A stretch of 64,000 nucleotides of DNA from Henricia sp. BOLD:AAB3569 (taxonomy: Eukaryota; Echinodermata; Asteroidea; Spinulosida; Echinasteridae), in contig JBBELK010000317.1 of the NCBI GenBank assembly GCA_037783545.1, forward strand, positions 1,116,001 to 1,180,000. The letters run 5' to 3'. Under the pieces are notes generated by a model. The model saw only the letters and a list, made by a program, of their open reading frames with translations, was not told the DNA's origin and ran no database searches. Shown here one piece after another: positions 21,001 through 32,636 of the stretch; positions within the stretch are counted from its first letter, which is position 1, and each line of letters begins with the position of its first letter. Made by a program: the position numbers and the translations under genes.

Positions 21001-22650
21001 TGTACAATTTACGGGCTATTAAAGTTGCACTGCCCGTGTTTGGGCCGATTTGGGCGAACAATTTTTTTTTTAAAAGTTAAATAGGTATTTTTCTAGAATA
21101 GAAAAAGTTATCAGCTTTCATTTGGTACCAAGAACGTAAAAATCCGTCAAGGATTAATGCCAGTCGATTAAAAACAAGAAATGATTAAATGGCTGGCAGG
21201 TCATTTAATCGACAGGGTTATGACGTAAATGTACATGTGCGCGTACATGTGTACATTGTACACATACTATGTACATATGAGCGTACGCGCACATGTACAA
21301 CATGTGAAGCACGTTTCAAGAAAAAGGCTTGTATCTCCAATTCCCGACGTCGGAAATTTAAGTTTTTGATATTTTTCGTTACAGAAACACGTAAGCTTTC
21401 TAAATTCGTTCGCTTGTGTAAATTAATTTTTTTAATCCTTTCACCGAAACACGGGCAATGCAACTTTAAGTGGGTTTATGTTCTGTTAAAATAGAAGAAA
21501 TATATTTAACCTATTCTGAGAAGATAACTTAAGCCCCAAAAGAGTAACATATATTCTGATAACATTACTTTATACAACCTCCCTGTAAAATAATGTACTC
21601 CCATGTAACGTACTAAACAGGACTAGTGTCCGTCCTTGTTATGTAAGTTAATGGGAATTTTGTGCAGGGAGGTTATAGAAAGCTATGTTGTCAGACTATC
21701 TGCTACCTTTTGGGGGGTTATCCTCTCTGAACAAGTTAAATGTACATGTATTTCTTCTATTTTGAGAGAAATTATAGGCATTTGCATAACAATATTATCC
21801 GTGATCGCGAAGAGGCCAGGGGCTCTTGACCCGGGAAAGACCCTTTTACATTTTGTAACAGTTGTATAATGAAATAGAATTAACGTCGTACCTCAATTTC
21901 CGGCAGAAAGAGAGTAACGAATGCGGCGGAGAAGACGCAAAGTAGAAGCAAAATGGCGTAGGTGCCGGGAAATCCGATGTCTTCAATTAAATACCCCACG
22001 ACAACTGAGGTTGCACCTGAGGATATGGTACTCAGCATTATTGCATACAACATGTAAGGCGTCTTCTTGTCTTCTTCCGTAGTGGCACTGATGTAGACCA
22101 TAACGACTGTGAACGGGAGCAGATAGCTTCCACCCAGGCCGAGCAAGCTGGCGGGGATCAAGCCGAACCACGGGGACGCGTTGGTAGCTGAAATGACCAC
22201 AAAACAAGCTGCGTAGAGCGCAGAGGCCACGGAAGGCACAATGGCTATTGTTCTTTTACTCGTGTTTGGAGTATCTATCCAGCAACCGGCTAGTAGTACC
22301 ACAAAGATTGCAGGAAGGGTCGAGAAAAGATGGTAAATCATCGTGATCAACGTGGTTTGTTCTTGTATTTCAACGTAGATGGACGACAACGTGCCATTGT
22401 CAAGACTAGTGCACGAGTCGTCAGATACCAATGGTTGCGAGCCATTATCCACCTCCGCTACCCCGGCCTCCACCCCGCCCTCCTCCCCTAATTCCACCGA
22501 GACAAGATGCTTCACAAGTTGCAAAGTGACGGGTAGAAATCCCCCGATTTGTATTCCCACAAAGATTACGATAATGAAAAGAACCAGCTTCAGGGGAAGC
22601 AAATTTGTGAGGTTTTTCGTGCCCTGTTGTTGCAAGGTTGTTCGTGCCAT
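14447..22650 (-). CDS. SLC46-type MFS transporter, gene A (complete, 5 exons)
   Basis: Exons 21892-22650, 19005-19281, 17128-17259, 15983-16139 and 14447-14540 join in phases 0, 1, 1, 2 to give 472 residues, the usual SLC46 size. About 12 membrane segments: six in exon 1, TM7-8 in exon 2, TM9-10 in exons 2-3, TM11-12 in exon 4. The TM2-3 loop reads GCWIDTPNTSKRTIAIVPS, the SLC46 substitute for MFS motif A. NGS and NGT sequons sit in the long first loop. Exon 5 is a cytoplasmic tail with DPEDLL, a [DE]xxxL[LI] sorting signal consistent with lysosomal or endosomal residence as in SLC46A3. Substrate unknown. The exon-2 donor is altered by a transposon (GTAATG instead of GTAAGA in B), so expression may be reduced or misspliced. 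Confidence 0.85.
14710..14966 (+). repeat. GGGCGACA-repeat element, copy A
   Basis: Carries four GGGCGACA or complementary motifs and tandem AAAACCATTTTT-TTAGGTCT units. The same element is inverted and displaced at 32884-33168. Confidence 0.65.
14993..15362 (-). mobile_element. tRNA-derived SINE with (AAT)n tail, copy A
   Basis: Read on the minus strand, the head has a B box (GGTTCAAATTC) near 15296-15306, a conserved body (CCTTGGGCAAGGCACTCAAC) and a 3' tail of about 15 AAT units (14993-15037). Parallel copies lie at 32782-33500, 51630-51860 (partial) and 60510-60690 (related). Confidence 0.65.
15706..15757. repeat. Short hairpin
   Basis: CACGTGACTTTTCGGAACCA pairs with TGGTTCCAAAAAGTCACGTG; loop GAATC. 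Absent from the matching part of copy B. Confidence 0.55.
15983..16139 (-). CDS. SLC46-like gene A, exon 4
   Basis: 157 bp after TTTAACCTCAG; TM11 (IIFGMTGALMYAAILVAPLL) and TM12 (LMAGLLVIPSTLI). The frame would meet TGA at once (15979-15981), but that TGA lies inside a strong GTGAGT donor. Splicing to exon 5 restores a phase-compatible tail, so the spliced reading is preferred. Confidence 0.72.
16615..16662 (+). repeat. Poly-C tract in intron of gene A
   Basis: Near-pure C run broken by single T bases, at the end of an element beginning CAGCGGCGTCGCAAGAC. The equivalent tract in copy B is at 36311-36365. Confidence 0.8.
17128..17259 (-). CDS. SLC46-like gene A, exon 3
   Basis: 132 bp between CTTCCACAG and TCTTG|GTAAAT. 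Encodes MMITSHILKIWFDDFALAQ and the next helix, through YARTDAGLFL. Nearly identical to 36875-37006. Confidence 0.8.
17346..17841. repeat. TTTACGGA-rich foldback element, copy A
   Basis: About 0.5 kb bounded by CTGTTAAAAATGTCCG and its inverse (…AATGTTTAACAG). It holds many TTTACGGA or TCCGTAAA modules in both orientations. Copy B is at 37063-37521. Confidence 0.7.
18242..19000. mobile_element. 759-bp TIR element inserted at the exon-2 donor of gene A
   Basis: Ends TGGCTCGGTCACACATACGC and (inverted) TGCGCCAGTCACACATACAC. Flanked by TTA on both sides (18239-18241 and 19001-19003). Copy B at about 38041-38046 is the empty site with a single TTA. A 3-bp TWA duplication suits the PIF/Harbinger superfamily. 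No transposase. The interior is dominated by GCGCATACA and ACACGCTAG subrepeats. Confidence 0.8.
19005..19281 (-). CDS. SLC46-like gene A, exon 2
   Basis: Acceptor TTTTCCAAACAG, then TTG GGC CAG (LGQSADTSS). Contains DPETGAWRYDLF, TM7 and LGEPFCW. It ends in GVGAG-type residues (here SVGAG) at CTG|GTAATG, where a TIR element begins at intron base +5. Confidence 0.82.
20045..20135. mobile_element. 91-bp near-perfect hairpin inserted in copy A
   Basis: Arms of about 43 nt (CACTATGAACAACTAACAAT and its inverse) meet at CCATTGTTAATAACAATGG. Flanked by AGA on both sides; copy B (about 38817-38826) has the uninterrupted CTAGAGCC. Confidence 0.8.
20585..20811. mobile_element. Tc1-like MITE, copy A
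   Basis: TIRs CAGTTGAAGTCAGAAGTTTA and inverse within a TA duplication, closely resembling ends of vertebrate Tc1-type elements. It lies in a ~1.5-kb stretch (about 20158-21665) that copy B lacks. No transposase. Confidence 0.8.
21892..22650 (-). CDS. SLC46-like gene A, exon 1
   Basis: 759 bp, 253 codons, TM1-TM6, ending FLPEIE at a GAG|GTACGA donor. The ATG follows GTTGAAAG; the preceding frame is closed. Confidence 0.85.
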
Positions 22651-24035
22651 CTTTCAACTATTTTAATCGACGACAAATCCTGACCTCGCCCGTAACACAC
22701 AGTCACAAGGCAAAACCTGCAACAGACACGTTATACAAAAATATTTTAAACAGTCCAAACGGAATGCGCTTTAACTCCTAAAAAGGCGGATTCAGACTGA
22801 GACTTTTGCGCGCGTAAATTTGACGCGCACTGCTATCAGAAAAAGAGGCATGGATCGAGAACATTCGGAGTAAAATGACGAATCAAACGACAGAATCAAT
22901 TTCTAGTGCGTCTTTTTTGCTCCAAATTCCCTCTACGCCGTTACTATTTCTGTGGTGTCGTCATCTTTGAGTTGGTTCAAATAAACTGTATAACTTTGAC
23001 GACGCGCGTAGCTTTCAGAGAAAACGGTTTGATATCTTTCCGCCCGGGTCGATTCTGTAGTTTACAGTGCCTAATTCCGCTTCAAATCTCCTCAATGCCG
23101 CCTTTTCTCAAAGAGACGCGCTTCAATTTTGATTACGCAGAAGGCTCCAAGTGAACCCACCCTTAATAAAGTTGCCTACTTCATCATAATATCTATGCTT
23201 ACGGTTACACAAATCACGACGTTTGCACTCAAATAGCCTACTTTCAATAACATTTATCAAATTATATATATATATATACCTAAACATACCTGCAAATTAG
23301 CGCATGTGATGTTAAGTGCTTACCGAGTGAACTGCAAGGATGAAAAGAAAGCCCAAATCACTCTATATAGATCTAGCGAATCGAGTGAGCGTACGGTGAA
23401 AATATTCTTTGGCCAAATACCTGCACAATTTACAATTTGGTATCATAAAATTATCAGTTAACATAATGCGCAGGCCTATAGTTAACTTAGTTTGCCTTTA
23501 AAGGAAGTTGGCGAATTTAATTAAAAATATTACCGATGTATTGCCCGGTGCATAAACCTTTATGAGAATCAGAGAATGTTGTTTTCAACGTCGGCAACAC
23601 AATTAATTGATGATAAACTCTGCAACTAATGCAACTATTGTGCCTCGCCATATTTGAAATTTTGAAAGGGATGATGACGTAAACCATGCAATGATATGCA
23701 TGGGTGACGTCGAGATTGATGCCTTGTTTCCCGGCTCCCACACGACGTAAAGTGTGTAAAATTTGTTGTTACCTGACCCACGCCCTCTCATGTCCGGACT
23801 GCAAAAGATGGCGACTTACATGAAGCGTGCAGAGTTAGGCAACCATTTGCAAGTGTTGTCCCTTCCTATAAGCCCCCGTACATCATTCGCAGTGACTCAT
23901 TTTACTTCACGAGTTGACTAGTAGGCCTACAAGAAAAAGCTGCAGACTTTTTTCCTTATTATTTTCTGAGGTATTACTGCATCTATTGGCTGAAATTTCT
24001 ACAAAGCAGTTGATCAACATTATTCTTCAGTTCAG

Positions 24036-24472
24036 TAAATGCTACGTTGTTTAAACGTTGTCCAATCATGTAATCTGTCTTTAGCGTTAACAGTTAAAAC
24101 AAACATTTTGTATGCATGCTTGCAAACTACCTTTATTTTTGTCAATTTGTCTATAATATTGGATTCGTGAAAAGAAATACCGAATACCATTCAGTTCAAC
24201 ATTGTGGCGCCAACATTTTGCTGGTATCCAAATTTATAATGATTAATTTACGACTGACATTTACATGTGTTCGATTTCACAAAGACGCAAGTATCAAATC
24301 CATCGAACCCTTTGTACTTTTGCCACGGGTTCGGCGAGTTTCAATGGATTTGGTACTTGGGACGCGTCGCAAATCTTTGTAAAATCGATCCAATTTCTGC
24401 TGTTGCGAGTGATTTAAGCAGTATTATTTGACGACATTCCTACAACAAACAGGTTTGTTGGTGTGACACTCA
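24036..24472. other. Inter-duplicate spacer, one imperfect hairpin
   Basis: No gene. ACAAAGACGCAAGTATCAAA (about 24280) pairs imperfectly with TTTGGTACTTGGGACGCGTC (about 24348), an approximately 100-nt hairpin. Confidence 0.45.
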
Positions 24473-24843
24473 GCGGCGTAGCTAGGGTTCTCTCCATAGG
24501 GGGAGGGGGCGACTGGGGGTGCTGGATGTGTGTGTGGGAGGGCCGCCGTGTGTAATACCAAAAAAGTCGGGGGTGGGGGGGTGGGGGAGCTGGTGCCCTT
24601 TTAACCCCCACCCAGATTTCTTTTTCAATTTTGTATACATATTACATTCACACCATCGTACTTTACACCAGAGATAACAGCACTTTATACAGTTTCAGTG
24701 GGAAAATATCATAAATTAAACAAAAATCATATTAAATTAAACATTAAAAGTTCTATGGGAAAAGCCATGCCACCATATTTTTCTCCGTTTGCTAAATTTC
24801 CAGGGGGGTGGGGGACTTTTCTTGGGGGAGCGCAAACTGAAGC
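24473..24843. repeat. hAT-like element end
   Basis: Starts CAGCGGCGTAGCTAGGG, a CAGxGGCG-type terminus common among hAT non-autonomous elements, followed by G-rich tracts. The other end is unclear. Confidence 0.4.
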
Positions 24844-24911
24844 AAAAGGCTTCCACCCAGGCCGAGCAAGCTGGTGGGGATCAAGCCGAACCATGAGGAC
24901 GCGTTGGTAGC
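24844..24911 (-). pseudogene. SLC46-like exon 1 relic
   Basis: About 68 bp closely matching the TM4 region of exon 1 in A and B (GGCTTCCACCCAGGCCGAGC … GACGCGTTGGTAGCTG). It is isolated from any other exon and fused to unrelated G-rich sequence on the left. Too short to be functional. Confidence 0.7.
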
Positions 24912-25394
24912 TGTTTTTAAAAAAACATTCCAGCCCAGCTACTTTAGTAAGTATATTCATTTCATAAAGAAACACATGTTTCATTTTTTAAAAAACATAA
25001 GAATTTACATCACATCGTAGCAAAACTACAGACCTCCAAAATGTACTCGTCGTGTTAAACATATGTGGTGTCCATATCTGGTAATCTCACCAAATCGTAC
25101 CTAATCGTTGGAAATTCGTGGCAAAAAAAAATCGCACAGTGGGAGGCCCGCTTAAAACGTAACTTGTGAGAAGGATCTCGACGGAAACTCAATAGGGAGG
25201 TTTCACAAGCCGACGGATCTGTAACCGTTAGTGGCATTTCTGTTGTTTTGCAACTCCCAAACTACAGCATGTTAGCAGAAAGTACTCTATTTCCGACAGT
25301 TGGAAAACTACCCGGCATAACACGGCTTTGATACCATCGTATTGTTTTCAAGTTGTATGCATAAACGGAACGAAAAATGAGAAAAAAACACTAG
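24912..25394. other. Spacer, nothing recognised
   Basis: AT-rich; no supported feature. Confidence 0.4.
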
Positions 25395-25830
25395 AAAAAC
25401 TAAATTGTTGTCTCGTCTGACCACAGAATCGATGACCAGAAGCTTGGATCCTTGTCCAAGTGTGCTTTAGCGAAGGTCAGACGAGCTTTTCGATGTCTCT
25501 GCCTCAGGAGTGACGTCTTTCTTGTTCGGCGGCCACGGGGACCTCCCAAGTGTCTGCCTGGATATCTTAGTCCCAGACTCGCCTAGGCTGTTCGGGAGAT
25601 GAGACCTTTCATGGTGATACGGGGATTGTTGCTGGCTTCTCGGCACACTTTTCTTGCCAGACGAGGTGACAACTTCGACTTACGACCACGCCCTTTAAGG
25701 TTTCTCACTGTGTGGAAATCCTTGTACTTCATAATTATGCTCTGAACGGTGGAAACTGGCACTCTAGACTGCTTCGAAAGGGCCTTGTAGCCTTTTTTTT
25801 TCTTTGTGGCCATTGACAATAGCCATGCGC
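25395..25830 (-). pseudogene. Tc1-like transposase fragment, frameshifted
   Basis: Reading leftward, GYKALSKQSRVPVSTVQSII and GRGRKSKLSPRLARKV match the paired-type helix-turn-helix DNA-binding region of Tc1 transposases. After a frame change near 25580-25600, GRRTRKTSL, HRKARLTFAKAHLDKDPSFW and WSDET follow; the last includes the first catalytic aspartate. The frame then closes and the remaining DDE core and both TIRs are missing. A degenerate, inactive copy. Confidence 0.82.
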
Positions 25831-26941
25831 AAGTCCAGAAACTAAGAATGAAGGTATCAGCTCCCGTAACCGTGGCTGTTGGGGCACCCTGCCTATCATA
25901 TACTCCTGACTTCTGCGCATGCTCGGGCTCTTTTCCTCCCACTTCTAAAACTGCAACTCCTTTTTCGTCATCTCGAGTTGGTAATATAGTATAATAGTTA
26001 AAGCTAAAACCGTATAGCTGATGGCATAAAGGGCCTTAGTTGCCGAAGATGCCATGAAAATAAACAACAACAACATGCTCGGGCTGTTGGATGGCAGTTG
26101 ACCCACCCCAGTTTATCACGGGGATTTGGCGAAAGTGGGGTCGATATGTAGGCTATTTTGGGAGTCAAGGAATTTTCCGACGAACTTCAAATTTTGCATG
26201 TTCATATAACCATCTAAAAAAGCATATTCTGCACTTGTCCTGCAAATTTGATAGACTTTCGCCGAAAACTGGCCAAGATGTTTAAGGATGTCGGGAAAAC
26301 GTCGCTCGGGCTGCCTGCCTACTCCCGTAACCGTGGGTGTTGGGGCACCCTGCCTCTCACATACTCCTGACTTCTGCGCATGTTCGGGCTCTTGGATGGC
26401 AGTTTTCACCCATGATTGCGAGTCAATGACCCAAACCACTGGTGTATACCATCCTCTTGCAACAGTGCCCCTTTAACGCACTCCCCAACTCTTGCGTACA
26501 GTGGCCCTAATGAAACCGGCCCCATTTCGCGGGGGAACAAGCGACAGAAATCTTGTCGCCTCTGCTGGACCAATCAGGACGCCTAGCAGTGCGTTGCAGG
26601 CATTCAAATGTCACGCGCGCAGATTTAGTTTTGTTCGCTTGAATGATCAAGATGGCTTTGTACGGTTGTTTGTATTGTGCGTAGGAATGTTCGCACAATG
26701 CCCCCATGCACGAATGCCCCCACTGTGGGAATACGAATGCCCCCATTGTGTACATAATTATATACAGTACTCCGTACAGTATATAATGCATGGGCTGACG
26801 CCTGTTCGTCCTTCAGGCCGTCCGTCTGTCTCTCGAGCACGAGGTTCAGCTTTACTTTTCTCACAATTTGTACCGCAAATTTACGCCTTCTACATTAAGT
26901 AAAATTATTTGCAATGCAACTCAATTTGGAAGTGCAAATAG
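25831..26941. other. Spacer with a short local repeat
   Basis: The ~70-bp string with GTTGGGGCACCCTGCCT and CTGACTTCTGCGCATG occurs at 25861-25930 and again at 26328-26400. The second copy continues into a fragment of the tRNA-derived SINE (ATGATTGCGAGTCAATGACC). No gene. Confidence 0.5.
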
Positions 26942-26956
26942 CTCGCCCCGTATACA

Positions 26957-26981
26957 CCCACCCACCCACCCACCCACCCAC
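26957..26981 (+). repeat. (CACC)n microsatellite
   Basis: Six or so CACC repeats. Confidence 0.8.
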
Positions 26982-29900
26982 TCCCGCAGTGTTGCTTGCC
27001 TCTTGTGTTTTTTGTAATTTGTTCCCAGATTCGGTTGTCCTTCGTGGTGCTTTACGGTACTTTAACGACACGGTTCTGAGGGAAGAGCTGGCATGGATCT
27101 GCAATGGCCGCCTTACGGCATACACGCACGAGCGTAATGTAGCTTTTCTTTTTATCACATGGTGTTCAAGTTCACAGATTTAAGATTGGCTAAACAGTCC
27201 TGCTTCGGTTAAATGTGTTGACATTTTACATTTTGTTTATTGACCTAGCTTCCAGTCTAATCTTAACTAACCGACAAGGAAAGGATTGAAATATTTACCT
27301 TGTACTTACCCTATACGTGTATTTTTAAAACTATACCACGCTTTAATTAAACGGATATGAACGGATATTCCATTGGCCTTTTCATTTTTCCCATGGGTGT
27401 TGAGACTGTTTACAAATCACGTCATATTTTCCCATCGCCATTTCGTTTTGTCATGCACGTTCTCATTCCATATGTTGTGTAAACTAATTTTCATAAGGTA
27501 GTGCAATTATTACACCAACCCATTTTGAGTTCAATGAATCAAGTCGTTCGTCTTTTCTTTTGAAACATTTTTACCGGTAAGAAAAAACTAGGACCGACGT
27601 TTTTTTTTTTTTTGATAACTTTTAACTTAAATTATAATTTTGGGTCATTACATGAATACGTCGTGACACTTCTTAAGTTGAATTGTTATAATTGCCGGAC
27701 TTCAGAGAACGATTGCCCTCGGCATATAAGGGTGAATCGAACACAACAAATTTCGCTCATAATGTAATTTGAATTGATAAAATCCAAAATCTACATTTGT
27801 GTTTAATTAACAACTACCCCTTTTCAGAGAAAATGGTGGAAAAGTTGAAATGTAATTGCAAGAATAGTCCATCCTTACGTCGTGAAACAATTTGTCAACA
27901 ATTTGACTGTGATACCAAGGCAAGTGTTACTAAAAAGTGTTTGTAAATTGTTAAATATTCTATATTTAGAAATTGCACAGAAATTTCTTGTTAACTTGAA
28001 ATTGCCAATTTTACAAATGCTTCAAACTGTCACACTCGGACTCATGTTTTTATGGAAATATCCATTTGCGTCATGCCCGCTGTACAATCGGTATACATGT
28101 ATATTAGTGTCTCTTCTGTACAGATTATCTGAGGTATCTGTTCATGCAATATATTTATGTTCTTGTACCTCGTTTTAGTTTGGTTTCTGCCTGGAATAAC
28201 CCGTTCATTAATGTTTTCCTTTCGAGAAAATGAATTTCCCTCGAGTTTGAATCTCGTAAAGGGTACATCGGTAATGTCAAAGATTACGTATTTCCGAGAA
28301 TTACGTTGTTTTATTAATGCACACACTAACTTATTGCAGACTTTGCAGTATTTCAATTTTCCAAGAAAATTATTTGTACCGTTTTTCACGCTATAATGGA
28401 ATATAAAAGTTCTGGATCTGCTCATGGTTATGCTAAAAGAAAGGAATATTCAATAATAACTTAATTGTGTTTACATTCCTATACAAGACTGCCTTTTCAT
28501 GTGTAAGAAACTAGGCCCCCCTCCACCTGACTTCCTCAAGGCAAAGATCTTCAAGCTAAAGATTTATTTAATTGGTAGGAATTTTCCAATGAAATGTGTC
28601 CGCTGTTTAAATGATATTTAAATTATTTATAGTTCATTTGTGTAAAGATTTACTTAAAAGCCCGCCCTCATCAGATTTTAAATAATTAACCAGTTGGCTC
28701 GCTTCTGGGCGGTCTGAAATGGGTGCTTGTATTGATGGTTGCACGATTCAGGCTGTTACACTGCACATGCGCACTAGACTGGTCGCGCACACAACCAATA
28801 TGTGACCCATAAAATGTACGTGCAAGGTAGTTTGACAATTTCTGGAGCATGCTCGAGTAGATGAGGTTCTGACCCGACTTTTTCCACAGGTTGATTTTTA
28901 TCACATTAATCTCTTAACGCCTCAATTTCCTGTTACAAGCTCTCATACCCTGGTCGGGGTCGTAGAGTTGAATGAACAAACCAACCAACCAACGAATTGC
29001 TCGGATTGATAATTTTCTTGTTCACTTCACATTTTGTTTTGTGTGAAATTTATAAAACAAAGGGGAGTTCTTAACACATTTGTTTTTTGTCCGTATCATC
29101 GGAACTTCTGGCAGATTGCCCTATGGTAAAATCGGTGTTAAGATTAACTTTTGCTCTTTTTCTTTAAAATCCCGCGCCGTATTTCATGTGCTGTGAGTAA
29201 GACAGTGGATGTTTGTTTTCCCCGATTTATCAAAAGAATTCTGTCGTCAGAATTTGTTTTAGCGCTCCACGTAATCTAACTGCGTAAGTATGCACATTAG
29301 CGTGCTCTCTGTGCTGTTGTCGAGCTGACCAATTAGCGCTCAGCATTATGTACACGTCATTCCAGCCTTAGCCTTATACTATTGTGCGTTTGCGTCACCA
29401 CGCCATTCTTGCGTTTTGCTCCGAGTGCAAGTCAAAAAAGTGCTTTAGCATGAATTCGTCGTTGCCTAATTCTATGTCCGATTTTGCAGTACCAAACGCT
29501 TATTCATTTATCAACGGGGTTTTTTCCCCGACTGAAGCGCATATTATAAGCAAACTGCGCACATCCAACGGCACATTCCTTTCTTATCATGGTTTAAACA
29601 CATTATTTCACTGAAGTTAATTGCACTTTACGCCCCCTTGTCAAATAAAACGGAACACTTTAAACATTGTTTACTAAAATAATATACATGTGCCACGTTT
29701 ACAGTGTTTACAACCCGACTTTGGGTTGATCCATTTTCATCTTTTTCCAAAGGGAATTTTGTAATAGACAAAACTGTGACGTCATGGTAGTTGGGTCTCA
29801 ACATTCGCTGGCAATCTGTAACGTCCATTGCTAAAGTGCACTGGTTCGCCCTAAACGCATAGGGTGTTGTTTTCACTTGGGTATGGTCTATAATGTTCAG

Positions 29901-30482
29901 CTAAAGCAAGCATTGTCCGGATTAATTTGCGAATTTCAATATCTTTTTCTTATATCTGACTAACGTTTCTCCGAACCATGCCCACACGGTCAAAAATACT
30001 ATCCAAACGTGAATAGAAACACATGGATCACTTTCTACATGTCAAAGCAAGTTTATTGGTTCCAGATTGCAGTTTTTCCAATGATCACTCTACATGTATA
30101 ATAATTCTATCCGAATAAGTATGGCTAAATGATATTTATTCGGTATAATGATTCACCTTTCCTTACTATAAAGTAGAGAGTATATGTAACTTCAGTGTAA
30201 AATGGTAAGATTCAGGAGACTTTATGACTCCATATTTATTATCGGACAATAATTTAATGTTTTCCCTCTTGTTGTGGTTATACACGCAATACGCATAGTA
30301 AAACGAGTCGGAGCAGATATCGCACTTCGGATCTTGCTATCGCATGTAAGTCTATAGAGCAGTCGGTATTTCGTATATGTTTGGTTTAGAATTATCTGTT
30401 CAATGCAGTCAATGATGTGCAACTAACATTTTATTGTCGAAGAAACAAGTACTGTACTATGCTTTTACTAAATATGAGAATG
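26982..30482. other. AT-rich spacer, nothing recognised
   Basis: 3.5 kb with only short overlapping frames and a T13-type run near 27600. I see no family resemblance, RNA gene or clear repeat. Confidence 0.4.
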
Positions 30483-30842
30483 TTGAATTGATCACAACCG
30501 GACTATGTCCAAAGAGCCTATAAAGGGCTGTACTGTTTATATACAGAAGAAATCGATATATGTACAGAAGTACTCATGTATAAATAACTTTTGACCAGAA
30601 TAACGTTCACCTTCTATTTATAAATGACATGTTTTTTGAGTTAATTGAGTTGAGAGAATTGATCACAACCGGACTATGTCCAAAGAGCCTAAAAGGCTGT
30701 TTATACAGAGAGAATCGATATAGGCCCATGTACAGGAGTAGCCTATATACTTATTATGTATAAATAACCTTTGACCAGAATAACACATTCACCTTCTATT
30801 TATAAATGACGTATTTTTTTTGAGTTAATTGAGTTGAGAGCA
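30483..30842. repeat. Direct tandem duplication, ~170-185-bp unit
   Basis: Two units, each starting TTGATCACAACCGGACTATG and ending GTTAATTGAGTTGAGAG. A diverged third start lies at about 31340 (AGCCGGACGATGTCCGAAGA). Confidence 0.75.
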
Positions 30843-31680
30843 AACTGTTTGGTTCCAAATGGAAGCGACAAATATGATTTATTTTTCTGTATTTCCGTCT
30901 TTTTTGTCCACTTAAATTTGGAATTTATCGCTAACAATCCGATTCAAACACGGTAAGCAATCCAGGTAATGGGGCAATGAACAAGGGAGTGCACCCTCCT
31001 TTGGTATCCTTGGATGCACCCACGTTTCCTCGTTAATCGGGGTTTTTCGTGGCCTCCGAGTGCCTGCAGCTTTGCTGCATGGACTGATACCGAAAGCATT
31101 GCCATGTTCCTGGAGAGTTTACCATTCTCAATCTTCAAACGGGGTTTTACCTAAATCTCGTATAGCTTATTGAACTTGTGAATGAATTCCACGTTATGCT
31201 TTATGATTTTTAATTTGTCTTTCCTTTTTATTCCAAAACGCACAACTATAAATAGGCATTTTGTTTGGAACGAAATGTACTCATTGTAATTTAAAATAAA
31301 TAATTTAACTTTATGTAAAAGAACTCGTTTTCAGATAATTGGGTTGACAAGAGCCGGACGATGTCCGAAGAGCTTAAAGAGTTTGGTTCCAGATGGAACC
31401 CGAAGATGAATGTGCTTTCGTTGGTGTTGATTACATATCTTGCTTTTGTTTTCACTTAACCTAACAGGTGGCGGTATCGCTAACGTTGACCAATAAGATT
31501 AAAACTTTAAACTTGTACAATTATTTGACGTTGCGCTCGAGACAGTCCCGGCCAACTCCCAAGCTGTAAATAAATTAAAATCTGAATCAAATGTCTTGTG
31601 TTCATCGAGTCATTCATTAGAGTAAAACTGTTTTTCATGCGAATGAGCGCAGCGAAGAAGCATGAAAATTGTAAACGCCG
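30843..31680. other. Spacer, nothing recognised
   Basis: Apart from the partial third unit noted above, no supported feature. Confidence 0.4.
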
Positions 31681-32095
31681 TGCATGAATGTGATACATGT
31701 ACTCGGTAAGGCTGGCCGTTGTCCGCGTCGGCGATTGGTTGCTATTTAAAGCATACTGGGGAATCCGTTCCATTACATTTGTGAGCATGCATGCATGCAT
31801 CCCTGTTATTAATTTGAAAAACTGCGAAGTAAATTAAGATCGTCGCCGGAAATTTTGGTATGAATGGGACAATCATAAAGAACAGCACCCAATACAATTT
31901 CTGAAAAGTATAGAAATCGTTTTTTTTCGGCATAACATGACCGAATTTATTAAATTACATCAAAATGACTCGGGCGTGTGTTGTCCAAACACAACAGCCG
32001 GCTCACTCCACAGATTTGCGTGGATTTTCTCAGGGTATTGTATCGTCGCCTATAGCAGAGTGGAAATTCCCTGAGATCGCAGGATGCCTGTTTCA
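31681..32095 (+). repeat. Dispersed ~400-bp repeat, copy 1
   Basis: Colinear with 56060-56460 (ACATGTACTCGGTAA … GGAAATTCCCTGA). Includes TTTCGGCATAACATGACCGA. Class unknown. Confidence 0.7.
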
Positions 32096-32148
32096 ATATG
32101 GCCGACATACATGTATACTGGCGGTTGCCGGACCTTAATATCATCTCG

Positions 32149-32327
32149 GAATAATCGGGATATGTTGGTCTGGGAACCAGACTACGTTAAAATAGGAAAT
32201 TGTATCTTTGGATAATAAAGCACAACTTAGAATACATTCTTTAAAAGGTGAATTAAATTCGGTCCATGTGGAGTTTCTGACTAACACACCCGGAACAATG
32301 ATATAGTTGGTATTTCGGCAACATCTG
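32149..32327. repeat. Block shared with 7974-8157
   Basis: Directly abuts the CTGGGGCGCGTT hairpin that opens duplicate B. Confidence 0.75.
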
Positions 32328-32545
32328 GGGCGCGTTCAATAGCGCAATACGTATGCATACCGACAATGCCTTCAACGGTGAAGGTATAGGAAAATACCCA
32401 ATACCGGCGTACGTATTGTGCTATTGCACGCGCCCCAGGTATCCAATAACCGGAGGATGAGGTTCGAATTGCATTTAGCCAAAAGTCTTCAAAATACATG
32501 TACATGCTTTTCTTAAATTGCATATTACAAGATGAAGATCTAACA

Positions 32546-32636
32546 TCACTTCTTCGATGTGTCTGAAAGCAGTAGATCCTTCGGATCTTTCTTGTATTTA
32601 GCCGATTTGGACACAGACTCCCAACATTGTAGGCCT
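32546..32636 (-). CDS. SLC46-like gene B, exon 5
   Basis: 91 bp; phase matches exon 4. The tail is shortened by one Ser codon just before the terminal Lys-Lys and has L-S-D instead of L-P-D after the leucines. Confidence 0.7.

Larger units (their letters stand above)
14226..24035. repeat. Segmental duplication, copy A
   Basis: Colinear with 32325-41437, including all five exons of the SLC46-like gene, introns and flanks. Differences are mostly discrete insertions. Similarity at the right end stops after ACAAAGCAGTT-ATCAACATTA. Confidence 0.85.

Noticed and set aside
25583..25942. Intact 119-residue DNA-binding protein
   Set aside because: It is the N-terminal part of a frameshifted Tc1 transposase; upstream residues are unrelated read-through.
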